A DNA stretch of 64,000 bases from Bin87 sp034428455 (GCA_034428455.1 DAOUHZ010000147.1:62001-126000), one strand, 5' to 3'; shown: positions 8,249 through 17,216, counted from the first letter of the stretch. The notes: generated by a model from the sequence alone, not told the origin. Numbers and translations are program-made.

Positions 8249-8257
8249 AGTATAGCA
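8249..8257 (-). promoter_or_regulatory. Extended -10 promoter of the Nudix gene
   Basis: On the minus strand the bases read TGCTATACT, a TGn-extended -10 of the type that needs little or no -35. It is about 43 bases upstream of the Nudix ATG at 8206. The same 9-mer occurs before fakA at 34424. Confidence 0.45.
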
Positions 8258-8310
8258 CAGGGCCCAGCCGTCGCCGGGACCACCCGCTTCGCGCAGGCAA
8301 ATACGATGTA

Positions 8311-8340
8311 TTGACAACGGCGATTTTCACCGCCTACAAT
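8311..8340 (+). promoter_or_regulatory. Sigma-70 promoter of the peptide ABC transporter operon
   Basis: Consensus TTGACA (8311-8316), an 18-nt spacer and TACAAT (8335-8340). Transcription would start near 8347, leaving an AT-rich leader of about 190 bases before the substrate-binding protein gene. Confidence 0.7.
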
Positions 8341-8538
8341 GCCCCAACGTCTTGATTAACGATTTCAGTCACAACTTACGATCATAGTGAATATTTTCTA
8401 TTAAAAAATTTAAATAATAGTAGGTTCCCGTCAATATTATCGGTTACTTGGTATAGTTCCCACTTCTGTATCAACTGGCTGATAGCTGGTCTGAAAAACG
8501 AGCCTCGCCTGCCGCCCCGCTGCAAGGAGGAGCAGATC
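8341..8538 (+). other. AT-rich leader region, no gene seen
   Basis: Part of the 332-base gap 8207-8538. About 8370-8470 is strikingly AT-rich (including a run of A and T around 8400-8420) compared with the surrounding sequence. No coding frame with a credible start and no known riboswitch fold was recognised. The remaining gap contains the divergent promoters listed separately. An AAGGAGG ribosome-binding site ends the leader. Confidence 0.5.
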
Positions 8539-10422
8539 ATGATACGTCGTCCGTTTGCATCGTTCGCGCCGGTGATGGGTGTGTTGTTGGCATTAGCGTT
8601 ACTGATCACAGTGGCCTGTGGAGGAGCCGAAGCGCCGCAGGAGACACAAACCGCCGCACCCACCGGCGGCGACAGTGCCGCAAGTCCAGCCCAACCGCAA
8701 TCGCAAACCCAGCCCCAAGCCCAACAGCAAGCCCAAAGCCAGAGTCAAACCGCCGCTGAGCCGACCGCGACCAACCTACCCCAAGCGGCTGGGGAGCCGG
8801 CGGCCACACCGACACCCCTTCCAGCTGCATTGCCGTCGGAAGTGGTGGTCAATCCCATTACCAAGGACGTTTACGCTGACGCTCAGTATGGAGGCATCCT
8901 GCGTCGTGGCGGCTACTCCGATCCAGCCCACTACGACCTGATGCAGGTTTCCAGTGTGGTCAACTCCTTCAAGCAGATGATGCTGCTCAACAACGTGCTA
9001 CGCTATAATCCCATCGACGCTGGGCAGACCATAATTCCGGACCTGGCGAATAGTTGGGACGTTTCCGAAGATGGCAAGGTCTGGACCTTCCCGCTGCGCG
9101 AGGGAGTGCAGTTCCACGACGGGACGATCTTGAACGCTGACGACGTTGCAGCATCTTGGTCTCGCGTCATCGATCCTCCCGGGGGCGTGGTCAGCGCGCG
9201 CGCTGGTTTGTACACGCCTTTCAGCCCGTCGATACAGGTGGTGGACCCGCTGACGGTTCAGTTCAACTTTGAACAAGCTCCGCCGCTCAACTACGGCCTG
9301 AACCTCTTTGCCTTGGAATGGCATGGTGTGTTCCCCAAGGCGTTCCTGGAGGCCAATAACTACGACCTGAAACTCAACGGCGACAAGGCCCCGGGCACCG
9401 GAGCCTTCCAGTTCCTGGAGCACCAGGAAGGTGAGGTTTGGAAGAACGAGCGGTTCCCTGGTTACTGGAACGAGGGCTTGCCTTACTTGGACGAGGTATG
9501 GACGTATCCGCTGGGGTCCAGCCTGAACCGTTCGGCCGCATTGCTGGCCGGCAACGTCGAGTACGCCCAGACTATCGACCCCGCGGCTTATGAAATTCTG
9601 AAGAATGACGTGCGGTATGAAGCGCAGCCCTTCTCGTCGTACTCCTACGGCGCCGTCTGGTTCAACACTGACAAGGAGCCCTGGAACAACCCCATGGTCC
9701 GCAAGGCGATGTGGCTGGCCATCGACCGCCACGCCATCCATGAGGTTCTGAGCGAGTACGTCTTCGGATACCCCGGCGGCACTGGCTGGACCTTCCAGGA
9801 CCAAGCTTTCCAGTTGCCTCAGGCCGAGATCGACGCCCGGCTGGTGTACGACCGGGCGGCCGCGGAGGCAGAGGCGAAGCGGCTTATGGAAGAAGCCGGC
9901 TACGGCGAGGGCATCAAGAATGTCGACTTGATGCAGCGCGATCCGGCCAGCCCCTTCTACACCGCAGGCGCCCAGTTCGTGCAGCTGGAGTTCAAGCGGA
10001 TCCTGGGGATTGAATCAACCATTCGCCCTGTTGCTTCGGCAGTCTGGTTCGAGGAGATGGCCAACCGGAACTTCGACATCACATTGGGTGCCACCGCCGC
10101 GCCGTTCATCGATCCGTCGGCCTACATGAACACCTTCTACAAGTGCGAAGGCGGCGAGAACTACTCCAACTACTGCAACGAAGAGTTCGACGCCATCATG
10201 AAACAGGTGGACGCTGAACCGGATTTCGACAAGCGGTACGAACTGGTGCAGCAGGCCGCTCAGATTCTGGACGCTGATCCGCCCACGGTCGAGTTCTGGT
10301 ACAACCGCACCTTGGCCGCATGGCTAACCTGTGTCCACGGCATCGAAGGCAAGAACGGCGCCCTGGTTCATAACCTAGACCGCATGGATACGGTCTGGAT
10401 GGATGACGAGTGCCGGCAGTAA
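8539..10422 (+). CDS. ABC transporter family-5 substrate-binding lipoprotein (peptide/nickel type)
   Basis: 627 residues. Lipoprotein signal peptide with lipobox TVACGG near residue 30, then a long Gln/Ala/Pro/Thr-rich linker (about 35-105), typical of surface tethers in this lineage, then a DppA/OppA fold: NVLRYNPID, IIPDLANSWDVSEDGKVWTF and FHDGTILNADDVAASWSRV are diagnostic. It captures peptides or other ligands outside the membrane for the permeases encoded next. ATG 8539 has an AAGGAGG site. The ligand cannot be predicted from sequence alone. Confidence 0.9.
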   Translation: MIRRPFASFAPVMGVLLALALLITVACGGAEAPQETQTAAPTGGDSAASPAQPQSQTQPQAQQQAQSQSQTAAEPTATNLPQAAGEPAATPTPLPAALPSEVVVNPITKDVYADAQYGGILRRGGYSDPAHYDLMQVSSVVNSFKQMMLLNNVLRYNPIDAGQTIIPDLANSWDVSEDGKVWTFPLREGVQFHDGTILNADDVAASWSRVIDPPGGVVSARAGLYTPFSPSIQVVDPLTVQFNFEQAPPLNYGLNLFALEWHGVFPKAFLEANNYDLKLNGDKAPGTGAFQFLEHQEGEVWKNERFPGYWNEGLPYLDEVWTYPLGSSLNRSAALLAGNVEYAQTIDPAAYEILKNDVRYEAQPFSSYSYGAVWFNTDKEPWNNPMVRKAMWLAIDRHAIHEVLSEYVFGYPGGTGWTFQDQAFQLPQAEIDARLVYDRAAAEAEAKRLMEEAGYGEGIKNVDLMQRDPASPFYTAGAQFVQLEFKRILGIESTIRPVASAVWFEEMANRNFDITLGATAAPFIDPSAYMNTFYKCEGGENYSNYCNEEFDAIMKQVDAEPDFDKRYELVQQAAQILDADPPTVEFWYNRTLAAWLTCVHGIEGKNGALVHNLDRMDTVWMDDECRQ

Positions 10423-10426
10423 GGCA

Positions 10427-10497
10427 TTGATTGTCAGAATCAGGATTTGCTCGATTTTGGGATTTTCAGAATGCGATCGAATCCTGCCAATCCTTGA
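10427..10497. repeat. Possible degenerate dispersed inverted repeat
   Basis: Intergenic bases between the binding-protein and first permease genes contain AGAATCAGGATT near 10437-10446 and a roughly opposed AATCCTGCCAATCC near 10479-10492. This resembles the AGGATT-type dispersed repeats common in many bacterial genomes. It could also stabilise the upstream message, as hairpins between binding-protein and permease genes often do. Arms are imperfect and no second copy is in the window. Confidence 0.3.
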
Positions 10498-10579
10498 AGC
10501 CTAAAAAGCCTGATTCCGAGTAAACACTCCACAGACCGGAATGACACGCAAGGGATAATCAACCCGGGGAGATGGCGTA

Positions 10580-11536
10580 ATGCATAAGTACATCTTGCGC
10601 CGCGTGCTGCTGGCGATACCGGCGCTGATTGGGTTGACCATCATCATCTTCCTGGTGATGCGCATCCTCCCCGGTGACGTGTTAACCGTCATGTTTGGCG
10701 AAGAAGGGACCCTCCAGCTCAGTGAGGAAGACCGCCAGCGCATTATCGCCAGCCTGGGTTTGGACAAACCCATCTACCTGCAGTACGTGGACTGGCTTAA
10801 GGACATCGTGACGCTGAAGCTGGGGCAGTCCTTCTGGCGTTCCAGCACAGTCATGGACCTCATCATGAACCGTGGTCCGATCACCCTGGAGATCGCCATC
10901 ATTTCGGTGTTCCTGTCTTGGATAATCGGCCTACCAGTGGGAATCCTGGCTGCGATGAAACGGAATAGCGTTTTCGACTACATCGGGCGGTTCTTCTCGG
11001 TACTGTTCCTGGCCATACCGAACTTCTGGTTAGGGACCGTCATCGTGTTGACGCTGGTGCTGACGCTGGAATGGAAAGCGCCGCTGGGGGTCATTAACAT
11101 TTGGGAAGACCCCTGGGCAAACCTGCAAATCGTGTGGGGACCTGCACTGGTCCTGGGACTGGGTCAGGCGGCCTACGTTTGTCGGATGGCCCGTTCGGCG
11201 CTGCTGGAAACGATACACGAGGACTACATCCGCACCGCCCGGTCCAAGGGCCTGGCGGAGCGTCTGGTCATTATGCGCCATGCCTTGCGCAACGCCATCA
11301 TGCCGGTGATTACCTTATCCGGCGTGCTGCTGGGGTTCCTAATCGGCGGATCGGTGGCCGTGGAGCAGGCGTTTGGAGTGCCGGGTCTGGGCCGCACGCT
11401 GGTTGCGGCGTTTTTTGAGCGGGACTACGTGGTCATCCAGAATCTGGTGCTGCTTTACGGTGTCGTCTTCGTGTTAACCAACCTGCTCGTGGACATATCC
11501 TACGCCTGGATTGACCCGCGGATCCGATACAGCTAA
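10580..11536 (+). CDS. ABC transporter permease, DppB family
   Basis: 318 residues with about six transmembrane helices. The N-terminus YILRRVLLAIPALIGLTIII and the LGLDKPIYLQYVDWL segment are typical of DppB/OppB permeases. The cytoplasmic EAA loop (YIRTARSKGLAERLVIMRHA) contacts the ATPase. The C-terminus ends with VDISYAWIDPRIRYS. ATG 10580 follows GGGGAGA. It pairs with the downstream DppC-type permease to form the membrane channel for the substrate captured by the protein at 8539. Confidence 0.92.
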   Translation: MHKYILRRVLLAIPALIGLTIIIFLVMRILPGDVLTVMFGEEGTLQLSEEDRQRIIASLGLDKPIYLQYVDWLKDIVTLKLGQSFWRSSTVMDLIMNRGPITLEIAIISVFLSWIIGLPVGILAAMKRNSVFDYIGRFFSVLFLAIPNFWLGTVIVLTLVLTLEWKAPLGVINIWEDPWANLQIVWGPALVLGLGQAAYVCRMARSALLETIHEDYIRTARSKGLAERLVIMRHALRNAIMPVITLSGVLLGFLIGGSVAVEQAFGVPGLGRTLVAAFFERDYVVIQNLVLLYGVVFVLTNLLVDISYAWIDPRIRYS

Positions 11537-11562
11537 TCCGGCAGGTGTAGAGGAGCGTTATC

Positions 11563-12480
11563 GTGGCACGGGAAAACAGTGTAACAACTGCCGGCGAAGT
11601 CGTCCTTGAACAGGAGGCGCCTCATAGCCAAGGCTGGTGGTGGGTCATCATCCACTTCTGCCAGCGCAACCCCATGGGGGCCGTATCCGGCCTGATGATC
11701 ATCGCCATCGTGGCGGTTGCCATCTTCGCTCCTTGGGTCGCAACGCACCACCCCACCGATGAAGCCGACTTCCGGGCCCTGCGGGAGGCACCCAGCGGCG
11801 CGCACTGGATGGGCACCGATGACATCGGTCGTGACCTTTACAGCCGGGTGGTGCACGGTGCCCGTATCTCCTTGTTCGTCGCCCTGGTGGCGGTGGTGGT
11901 GGGCGACTTCATCGGCGCCGCGTGGGGCGTGGCGACGGGATACATTGGCGGAAAGTTCGACATCTACAGCCAGCGATTCCTCGAACTCATGATGTCATTC
12001 CCCACGCTGATCCTGGCGATGATACTGGTGCTGGCGATGGGGGCCGGCGTCTGGACGGTGATCGTTGCCATCAGCATCACCCGCGTCCCAATCGCGGTGC
12101 GGGTGATCAGATCGGTGACCCTGAGCGTGAAAGAATACGCCTACGTCGACGCGGCGCAGGCCATCGGCGCCAGCAGTACACGGGTTATGATCAGGCACAT
12201 CGCGCCGCAGTGCGTGGCGCCCTGGCTGGTGCTGGCGACGGCGCACCTAGGCTCGGTGATCATCTTGGAGGCCTCCCTGGGCTTCCTGGGAGTGGGCGTG
12301 CCGCTCCCCACGGCGACGTGGGGCAATATGCTGGGCGGCCCGGTCGCGGCGGGCTTGATCCCCCGCTGGTGGTTGGTCATGTTCCCCGGCCTGGCCATTA
12401 CTGTCACCGTGCTGGCCTTCAATCTGTTCGGCGACTCCATCCGTGACGCGCTGGACCCGAAACTGCGGGGACGGACATAA
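11563..12480 (+). CDS. ABC transporter permease, DppC family
   Basis: 305 residues, start GTG 11563 after a GAGG site, 26 bases behind the DppB-type gene. DppC features include the GAHWMGTDDIGRDLYSRVVHG periplasmic segment, the EAA loop EYAYVDAAQAIGASSTRVMI, and the C-terminal NLFGDSIRDALDPKLRG. There are about five or six membrane helices. No DppD or DppF ATPase gene follows, so the importer must use ATPases encoded elsewhere. Confidence 0.92.
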   Translation: MARENSVTTAGEVVLEQEAPHSQGWWWVIIHFCQRNPMGAVSGLMIIAIVAVAIFAPWVATHHPTDEADFRALREAPSGAHWMGTDDIGRDLYSRVVHGARISLFVALVAVVVGDFIGAAWGVATGYIGGKFDIYSQRFLELMMSFPTLILAMILVLAMGAGVWTVIVAISITRVPIAVRVIRSVTLSVKEYAYVDAAQAIGASSTRVMIRHIAPQCVAPWLVLATAHLGSVIILEASLGFLGVGVPLPTATWGNMLGGPVAAGLIPRWWLVMFPGLAITVTVLAFNLFGDSIRDALDPKLRGRT

Positions 12481-12512
12481 CTCCCCAGCGCGTCCCGCGT
12501 CACCGTAGCACG

Positions 12513-13826
12513 TTGCAACGGCCCAGCCTATCCGATGAAACCGCCATCGGCAGACGGTGGCGGTTTCGTGATGTCAGGATCTGGCTTGCTATAGCGGTGG
12601 TCGCTCTGGTGTTGATTGCGCTGTGGGCGGGGCGGGCGTATCAACTCACGCCTCTGCTGTTCCCGCCGGCAACCGCTACCTCAGCGGCAAATATGTCCGA
12701 AGCGCCGCCTGACTGGCCATCCGGTCGCCGCGGCATCGGCGGGGCCGCATCTACAGGCGAGCCCAACCCGGTTCCGCCTTTCGTGACCCGGTGGGAGGTT
12801 GATCTGCCGGGCGTGGCTCTGGGCACCCCGGCAATCATAGACGACCTGATCTTTGTTGCCACCGACGGCGGTGAAATCCTGGCGCTGGAGGCGAACAGCG
12901 GCGATACCAAGTGGAAGCGAGACATCGGCTCACCCTCGGACAGCGCGCCGGCGGTGGCTGGCGATCTCGTGTACGTGGGCACCAGAGATCACCGGGTGCT
13001 CGCATTGGACAGCATCGCCGGTCAGCCCATTTGGGAGCGCGATGTCGGCAACATAGTGCTGGGGTCACCTATTGTGGCGGACGGCAGCCTGTACATCGGG
13101 TCGACCAACGGTGAACTGATCGCACTGGATGCCGCCACCGGAGCGCCTCGATGGTCGTCAGAGGCCAACGGCTGGGTGGTCTCGCACCCAGTCACCGATG
13201 GTTCGGTGGTCGCGGCCGCCTCATTGGGCGAACGTTTCGTCACGGCTGATCCCGAAACCGGACGCCGACGACTGGTGTTCTACTCGGGAACGCCGGTCGC
13301 CGGCGGGCCGGTCATGGCCGACGGTCGGGCATTCTTCGTCACCAATCTGGGCGGAGTCTGGGCGGTGGACCCGTCGGCGATCAGCCGGCCTTTCAGCCGG
13401 TTCGCCTACGTCGCAAAGTTTAACTTCTTCGCCTGGCGCCTGCGTTCCGATCCGCCGCGGCAAACGGGAGCCCTCTGGGTCGCATCAGCGGGTGGAAAAG
13501 TGAAGTACAGCCCCGCCTATACCAGGGGCAATCTGCTCGTGGTCAACGAGTCGGGTAAGGTGACCGCGTTTAGCGGAGCCGACGGATCGACCGCCTGGGA
13601 GACCCAGCTCGATGGCGAAATCATCGCGGATCCCGTCGTTGCTGGCGACACGTTGCTGCTTGGCACTGACGGTGGTGCGCTCCACGGTGTGACTATCGAC
13701 GCTGGTTCGCTAGAGTGGACGCACGACCTTGGAGACTATCCAATGTCCGCCGCGCCTTCCATATCCGGCCGCACCCTGTTTGTGCCCACGGTTGACGGCA
13801 AGCTCATGGCGATACAGGGGAGATGA
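12513..13826 (+). CDS. Membrane-anchored PQQ-like beta-propeller protein
   Basis: 437 residues: an N-terminal membrane helix (about 25-45, IWLAIAVVALVLIALWAG), a short linker, then about seven propeller blades. Blade ends recur as ALEANSGDTKWKRDIG, ALDSIAGQPIWERDVG, ALDAATGAPRWSSE, FSGADGSTAWETQLDG and similar, the PQQ/BamB-like repeat pattern. No PQQ ligand residues can be claimed, so this is more likely a scaffold than a dehydrogenase. The only in-frame start upstream of the helix is TTG 12513, without a clear ribosome-binding site. A perfect inverted repeat at 12537-12567 lies within the first codons. Confidence 0.7.
   Translation: MQRPSLSDETAIGRRWRFRDVRIWLAIAVVALVLIALWAGRAYQLTPLLFPPATATSAANMSEAPPDWPSGRRGIGGAASTGEPNPVPPFVTRWEVDLPGVALGTPAIIDDLIFVATDGGEILALEANSGDTKWKRDIGSPSDSAPAVAGDLVYVGTRDHRVLALDSIAGQPIWERDVGNIVLGSPIVADGSLYIGSTNGELIALDAATGAPRWSSEANGWVVSHPVTDGSVVAAASLGERFVTADPETGRRRLVFYSGTPVAGGPVMADGRAFFVTNLGGVWAVDPSAISRPFSRFAYVAKFNFFAWRLRSDPPRQTGALWVASAGGKVKYSPAYTRGNLLVVNESGKVTAFSGADGSTAWETQLDGEIIADPVVAGDTLLLGTDGGALHGVTIDAGSLEWTHDLGDYPMSAAPSISGRTLFVPTVDGKLMAIQGR
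12537..12567 (+). other. Perfect 10-bp inverted repeat at the beta-propeller gene start
   Basis: GAAACCGCCA (12537-12546) and TGGCGGTTTC (12558-12567) flank an 11-nt loop, 57 bases after the DppC stop. No U-tract follows. It could be a processing or attenuation hairpin between the transporter genes and the propeller gene. Confidence 0.4.
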
Positions 13827-13843
13827 AGGCCCAGCCAGCGCGG

Positions 13844-13872
13844 TTGACGCTCGATTCCAGCGTGCCTATACT
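13844..13872 (+). promoter_or_regulatory. Sigma-70 promoter of the trans-aconitate methyltransferase gene
   Basis: TTGACG (13844-13849), a 17-nt spacer and TATACT (13867-13872), about 41 bases before ATG 13914. Both hexamers and the spacing are near consensus. Confidence 0.68.
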
Positions 13873-13913
13873 CGCCGCAAATCCCAAAAACGAACGAGAG
13901 CGCACCACCTGAA

Positions 13914-14753
13914 ATGACGCAAGCAACGCCGCACCAACGTGACTTGGCCGGTGAATCCTGGGATCCGGGCCAATACCTGAAATTCGCCGATCACCGGCTG
14001 CGCCCGGCCCTGGACCTGATGGGGCGCATTCCGTTGGAACGCCCGCAGGTCGTCTACGATTTGGGTTGCGGCAGCGGCAACGTTACCCGCCTGCTGGCCG
14101 ACCATTGGCCCCAGGCTGATATCATAGGCATGGATAATTCCCCAGAGATGCTCGCCCAAGCATCGACATCTGTCGATGGAGCTGCACCAGCCAATGTCCG
14201 TTGGGAGGAGGGCGACCTCTCCGGATGGCAACCATCCGAAACGCCGTCGGTGTTCTTCTCCAACGCGGTGATCCAGTGGGTGCCCGACCACCACGAGCTG
14301 GTGCCGCGACTGTGGAGCATGCTGCCCTCCGGCGGCTGCCTGGCCGTCCAGGTGCCACTCTCGTGGGACATGCGGTCGCACCAGATCATGCGCGAAACCC
14401 TGGACAACGGCGGCGCGAACGGAGGGTCTCTGGGGTCCGAGGACCTGCGCGCTGCGGTGGGCAATCGGTGGGTGCAGGACCCCGACTTCTACTATGACCT
14501 GCTGGCACCCGAGGCTAACCATCTGGACGTCTGGACTACCGAATACCAGCACGTCCTGACTGGAGACGACGCGGTTCTCGAGTGGGTCACTGGCACTGGT
14601 CTGCGTCCCATCCTCAACGGCCTGGATGACGCTGAACGAGAAACCTATCTCGCCGAATATCGGCGCCGTTTGAACGTGGAATACCCCAAGCGGCCAGATG
14701 GGTTCACCCTGTACCCGTTCCGGCGGTTGTTCTTCGTCGCCGTTCGCCGGTGA
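13914..14753 (+). CDS. tam: Trans-aconitate 2-methyltransferase
   Basis: 279 residues. The N-terminus matches the Tam family closely: SWDPGQYLKFADHRLRPALD, then GRIPLERPQ and motif I VVYDLGCGSGNVTRLLAD, followed by IIGMDNSPEMLAQAS. The family methylates trans-aconitate, an inhibitor of aconitase, using SAM. The downstream half has FFSNAVIQWVPDH and HQIMRETLDNGG, also seen in Tam proteins. It has its own promoter and no operon partner. Confidence 0.85.
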   Translation: MTQATPHQRDLAGESWDPGQYLKFADHRLRPALDLMGRIPLERPQVVYDLGCGSGNVTRLLADHWPQADIIGMDNSPEMLAQASTSVDGAAPANVRWEEGDLSGWQPSETPSVFFSNAVIQWVPDHHELVPRLWSMLPSGGCLAVQVPLSWDMRSHQIMRETLDNGGANGGSLGSEDLRAAVGNRWVQDPDFYYDLLAPEANHLDVWTTEYQHVLTGDDAVLEWVTGTGLRPILNGLDDAERETYLAEYRRRLNVEYPKRPDGFTLYPFRRLFFVAVRR

Positions 14754-14846
14754 TTGGGCGGCAATGCCGGATCGCTCTGACTTTTGTGCCCGTCGGCGCG
14801 TAAATTACGTAAACCTATCGACACTCACGCATCTGGAGGTGCAAAC

Positions 14847-15785
14847 ATGACGGTTTTGGTCTTGGGAGCTTCCGGTTTTATCGGGCCCCGCGTGGTCCGC
14901 AAGTTGGTCGAACGCGGGGAGGACGTGTACGCCACCGACATCAACCCGCTGCCTGACATTCCCGGCGTGGGCGCAGGAGACGTGCGCAGTTCGCGGGTGG
15001 ACATCACCGATTTCGAGCAGGTCACCCGCGCTATCGTCGATTCGCAACCCGACCGCATCATCAATCTGGCCTACCTGCTGGGCGGCGGTGAGGGCAATCC
15101 GCACCACCAGATGCGACTGAACATCCTGGGCATGGACAACTGCTTCGAGGCAGGCCGGCTGCTGGGCGTCAACCGCATCGTCTACGCCAGCTCCGTGGCT
15201 GTCAGCGGCCAGCAGTCCAATTTCGGCGACCGCGAGATCAACGAGGACGAGGCGACCTACGGCGACAGCCAATACGCCACGCACAAGATTTTCAACGAGT
15301 TCCAGGCCAAAATGTTCAACGAGAACTACGGCATGTCCATCACCGGCATCCGGCCGGCCAACGTCACCGGCCCGGACAAGGTGCGTGGTTCCGTGGACCA
15401 CGTGCGCTGCGTCACCCTGCCGTCCCGCGGCGAGCCCGTGAGCTTCCCCTACCGCGAGATGATGCGCCTGCCCATCCACGTGGAGGACATCGCCGAGGCC
15501 TTCGTCCGCGTGTCGCTGGTGGACAGCAGCGAGTATCCGGTTTACAACTCCGGCGGCACCGCCATCAGCTTGGGAGACCTGGCGGAAATGGTGCGCGGCT
15601 ACCTGCCGGACGCGCAGATCTCCTTCGACAACGAAGGCGGCCGGGAACACTCCGGCAATTACCTCGTCGACAACAGCCGCCTGCTCACCGAGTTCGAGCT
15701 GTCCAACCCGCCCCTGCAGCAGCGGGTCCTGGAGATCATCAACGCCGTACGCGAGGACGAGGGACTGCCGCCCGTGCGGAGTTGA
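14847..15785 (+). CDS. NAD-dependent epimerase/dehydratase (extended SDR)
   Basis: 312 residues starting at ATG 14847, with GGAGGT eight bases upstream; an open frame extends further upstream without support. The Rossmann motif GASGFIGPRVV is at residues 7-17, D29 follows the second strand (ATDINPLPDIP), and the catalytic YxxxK is YATHK in the segment GDSQYATHKIFNEF. The RPANVTGP segment is typical of UDP-sugar epimerase-like SDRs. It probably reduces, epimerises or dehydrates a sugar nucleotide or small molecule; the substrate is unknown. Confidence 0.82.
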   Translation: MTVLVLGASGFIGPRVVRKLVERGEDVYATDINPLPDIPGVGAGDVRSSRVDITDFEQVTRAIVDSQPDRIINLAYLLGGGEGNPHHQMRLNILGMDNCFEAGRLLGVNRIVYASSVAVSGQQSNFGDREINEDEATYGDSQYATHKIFNEFQAKMFNENYGMSITGIRPANVTGPDKVRGSVDHVRCVTLPSRGEPVSFPYREMMRLPIHVEDIAEAFVRVSLVDSSEYPVYNSGGTAISLGDLAEMVRGYLPDAQISFDNEGGREHSGNYLVDNSRLLTEFELSNPPLQQRVLEIINAVREDEGLPPVRS

Positions 15786-15887
15786 TGTGCCGGAAATCCT
15801 TGCGACCACCGTCGTACGGTTGCTCTCCAAGACAACCGACCCCACTTCGAGTCCAAGCAAACTAAGCCGGCAGGGCAGAGCAACGGG

Positions 15888-17216
15888 CTATTCGGACGGG
15901 CACGGCTTGCCACTCCAGACCAGTTGCTCGCCGGTGTCGGCGTCGAACACGCCGTCCAGTTTGGGCGGGTTGTCGGGGTCGACGCAAGCTTCATCCAACT
16001 GCGCATGAGTTAGGCAATTTGCCGGATCCAAGCCATTGCGGCGAGACAACCTTGTGCCGGATAGATTTGCATCAGCTAACCTTGCGTCGGATAAATTCGC
16101 GCGATCTAGCCTTGTGCTGGACAGATTTGTGCGGTCTAGCCATGCGTTGGATAGATTCGTGCGGTCTAGCCATGTGCCGGATAGATTTGCATCCGAAAAC
16201 CGTACGTCGGATAGCGTTGCACGAGATAGCCTCGCGTCGGATGCCATTGCTCGATTTAACTTTGCGCCGGGTAGTTTCGCGCGATCTAACCTTGCACCGC
16301 ATAGGTTTGCATCAGCTAACCCTGTACCAGATAGATCTGCACGAACCAGCCACGCACCGGATAAGTTCGCACGCTCTAACCTTGCGCCAGATAGATTTGC
16401 ACGAGATAACCTGGCACCGGATAGGTTTACATTAGATAACCTGGCACCGGATAGATTTACACGATCTAGCCACGCGTCGGATAAGATTGCACCAACTAAC
16501 CGCGCTCCACGGAGGTCTGCCCTTCCCAAATTCGGTTTATCATTAGGCCGTTCTTCTAGGGCAATACTGTCTCGTCGGCAGGCGATGATGGCATCCATAG
16601 CAGCCTGAGTGTCCTCTCTAATCCTGTACCTGCGGCTGGCAGCCACGTAGCCCTCAGTCTGCCTTTTTCCCGCGGTTGAGTCTGGTGTAGGGTAGCGAAC
16701 AAACGCGCAGAGCAGACGCATAATGTGCAAGTAGTACTGCTTTGGCTGTTCCATGGCAAGACTTTGCAACGCATATATTCCGCCTAGGCGGACCGATAGA
16801 ATCGGACTGCCCAGCATCTCCGCACCTTTTTGGTAACGCTCGTTGAATAAGCCACGTCGGTCGGTATCGGCTTGACGCTCGGCGACATGGCTGCGCCAGA
16901 AAGCGAATATCAGCGCGATAATTCCGGCGATGCCCAGGCCAACGTTCCGCACCGTGGTGCTGTTGGGTTCCCTGCGCAGCGTTGTGACATCAGTTCCCGA
17001 ACCTGGCGTCGCGCCCTTGAATTCTATGCTCACGCCGCCAGCGCGCAGCCAATCCCATTGCCAAATTGCCACAGCGACAGCAGCGGCTATCAGTAGCAGC
17101 CCCACTACCATGGCGTGCCAAACGTTATTACCGCCGGAAATGCTCTCGCGCCAACGGAGGACTGCTTGACGAACGGTTTCCAAATGGCGCCTCATTTCTC
17201 CCTCGCTGCGTTTCAC
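15888..17216 (-). CDS. Membrane protein with C-terminal pentapeptide repeats
   Basis: 442 residues from GTG 17216, or 435 from ATG 17195, which has a GAGGG-like site. Two membrane helices (about 33-52 and 90-108) precede a conserved segment (FNERYQKGAEMLGSPILSVRLGGIYALQSLA) often found in pentapeptide-repeat proteins with this architecture. From about residue 230 to 410 there are some 35 pentapeptide repeats of the A(D/N)LSx type, predicting a right-handed quadrilateral beta-helix. The repeats appear as a 15-bp periodicity in the DNA at about 16030-16510. The role is unknown. Confidence 0.8.
   Translation of the reverse strand: MKRSEGEMRRHLETVRQAVLRWRESISGGNNVWHAMVVGLLLIAAAVAVAIWQWDWLRAGGVSIEFKGATPGSGTDVTTLRREPNSTTVRNVGLGIAGIIALIFAFWRSHVAERQADTDRRGLFNERYQKGAEMLGSPILSVRLGGIYALQSLAMEQPKQYYLHIMRLLCAFVRYPTPDSTAGKRQTEGYVAASRRYRIREDTQAAMDAIIACRRDSIALEERPNDKPNLGRADLRGARLVGAILSDAWLDRVNLSGARLSNVNLSGARLSRANLSGARLERANLSGAWLVRADLSGTGLADANLCGARLDRAKLPGAKLNRAMASDARLSRATLSDVRFSDANLSGTWLDRTNLSNAWLDRTNLSSTRLDRANLSDARLADANLSGTRLSRRNGLDPANCLTHAQLDEACVDPDNPPKLDGVFDADTGEQLVWSGKPCPSE

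Noticed and set aside
16036..16608. Plus-strand repetitive open frame
   Set aside because: It is the reverse of pentapeptide-repeat codons; the minus-strand product has a coherent domain structure.
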